Shown piece after piece: positions 9,112 through 9,466 of a stretch of 9,466 nt of DNA. The notes under the pieces are model-generated. The model saw nothing but the letters and a program-made list of their open reading frames with translations. It made no database searches and was not told the origin of the DNA. Position numbers and translations under genes: made by a program. The stretch covers positions 1 to 9,466 of the forward strand of contig JAPPKR010000146.1 in the NCBI GenBank assembly GCA_028819835.1, read 5' to 3'. This DNA is from a bacterium. GTDB lineage: Bacteria > Actinomycetota > Acidimicrobiia > UBA5794 > ZC4RG35. Each line of letters begins with the position of its first letter. Within the stretch, counting starts at the first letter, position 1.

Positions 9112-9411
9112 TCAAGGTCCAGGCGTATACAAAGCCGTGGCCCGGCTGGCGGCGCATGTCACCACCACACCCACCTGCTCGGTGTGGTTCCACTGCCTCG
9201 GCAACCGAACCGTAGGACTGGAACAAACCCCAAACAGCACCTGGGCGACCGCCTCTTCCGCCGCAGCATGCGCCGCCGGCCGGCCCGGATGAGCGGCGGC
9301 GGCTACCGCCGCCCTCTCGGCCGCAGCCAACACCCTCCCGTCCACGATCGACTTTTGGCCGACCTGGTGCAACATCGCCACGCACAGCGCCACCACCCCC
9401 ACCACTTTCAA
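9112..9411 (-). CDS. TadE-like small single-pass protein, first gene of the right-end operon
   Basis: A 99-residue protein beginning with a hydrophobic segment (VVGVVALCVAML, residues 3-14), followed by a long alanine-rich helix (about 24-60, including AAAERAAVAAAA and AAAEEAVAQVL) and a tail with C63 and C86 that could form a disulfide outside the membrane. The pattern is TadE-like, as for the next gene, but no specific motif proves the family. The start is uncertain: TTG at 9411, GTG at 9405 or GTG at 9402. There is no Shine-Dalgarno, and a TATAAT box at 9423-9418 puts the predicted transcript start at or next to the start codon. The frame stays open to the right edge, so a start outside the window cannot be excluded. 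Confidence 0.55.
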   Translation of the reverse strand: MKVVGVVALCVAMLHQVGQKSIVDGRVLAAAERAAVAAAAHPGRPAAHAAAEEAVAQVLFGVCSSPTVRLPRQWNHTEQVGVVVTCAASRATALYTPGP

Positions 9412-9417
9412 AAGGGA

Positions 9418-9446
9418 ATTATAAAGAATAGTTGACGTTTTGTCTC
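9418..9446 (-). promoter_or_regulatory. Promoter of the right-end minus-strand operon
   Basis: A perfect TATAAT at 9423-9418, with GAGACA at 9446-9441, 17 bases upstream, as the -35 (GACA matches consensus). The predicted start of transcription is about 9411-9409, coinciding with the possible TTG/GTG start codons, so the mRNA would be leaderless or nearly so. Confidence 0.5.
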
Positions 9447-9462
9447 TCCCCCCTGGTAGAAT
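9432..9462 (+). promoter_or_regulatory. Rightward promoter leaving the window
   Basis: TTGACG at 9432-9437 and TAGAAT at 9457-9462, 19 bases apart, with a TG one base before the -10 (TGGTAGAAT, extended -10). TTGAC with TAGAAT is a common actinobacterial housekeeping promoter form. The spacer is slightly long. It overlaps the minus-strand promoter, giving a divergent pair, and any gene it drives lies beyond 9466. Confidence 0.5.
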
Positions 9463-9466
9463 GGGT

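Noticed and set aside
8875..9435. Plus-strand frame of 186 codons at the right end
   Set aside because: The product is extremely rich in H, R, Q and P, with no hydrophobic core. The minus-strand frames have membrane helices and orderly composition instead.

Overview
The window is high-GC bacterial DNA with frequent GTG and TTG starts and overlapping, head-to-tail genes. I read it as an actinobacterial chromosome, possibly from the Acidimicrobiia or a related deep branch. The cysteine desulfurase - mnmA - ligA gene order and the succinyldiaminopimelate-type aminotransferase fit this, but the lineage is an inference. No rRNA, tRNA, CRISPR array or complete insertion sequence was found.

Layout from left to right. 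(1) Positions 1-364, minus strand: the first 121 codons of a class I/II PLP aminotransferase, probably DapC of lysine and peptidoglycan synthesis, running off the left edge. (2) 467-1167, plus strand: a type II toxin-antitoxin pair, a Phd/YefM antitoxin followed by a VapC/FitB-like PIN toxin with a one-base overlap. Its TATAAT promoter is flanked by two palindromes with ATGT/ACAT arms. (3) 1267-1671, plus strand: a small membrane-anchored protein of unknown function, overlapping the copper pump gene tail to tail by 14 bases. (4) 4073-1658, minus strand: a copper module, a 77-residue CopZ-like chaperone followed after 13 bases by a 722-residue CopA-type Cu(+) ATPase. The chaperone gene and the first 234 bases of the ATPase gene are tandem copies of one unit (247-base period, 57% protein identity), including the ribosome binding site. 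(5) 4231-8470, plus strand: a tightly coupled operon of cysteine desulfurase, mnmA and ligA, with 4-base GTGA and ATGA overlaps. The desulfurase can supply the sulfur that MnmA puts into tRNA 2-thiouridine; ligA is the replicative NAD-dependent ligase. (6) 8471-8570: a short convergent spacer carrying a 12-base direct repeat. (7) 9411-8571, minus strand: two or three very small coupled genes whose products look like TadE-type pseudopilins or other single-pass secreted proteins. A promoter reading rightward starts off the window at about 9432-9462.

Most of the window is ordinary housekeeping. The parts that deserve a second look are the duplicated copper domain with diverged charge, the paired palindromes at the toxin-antitoxin promoter, the unknown small secreted-type operon at the right end, and several -10 boxes so close to start codons that leaderless transcripts are likely.
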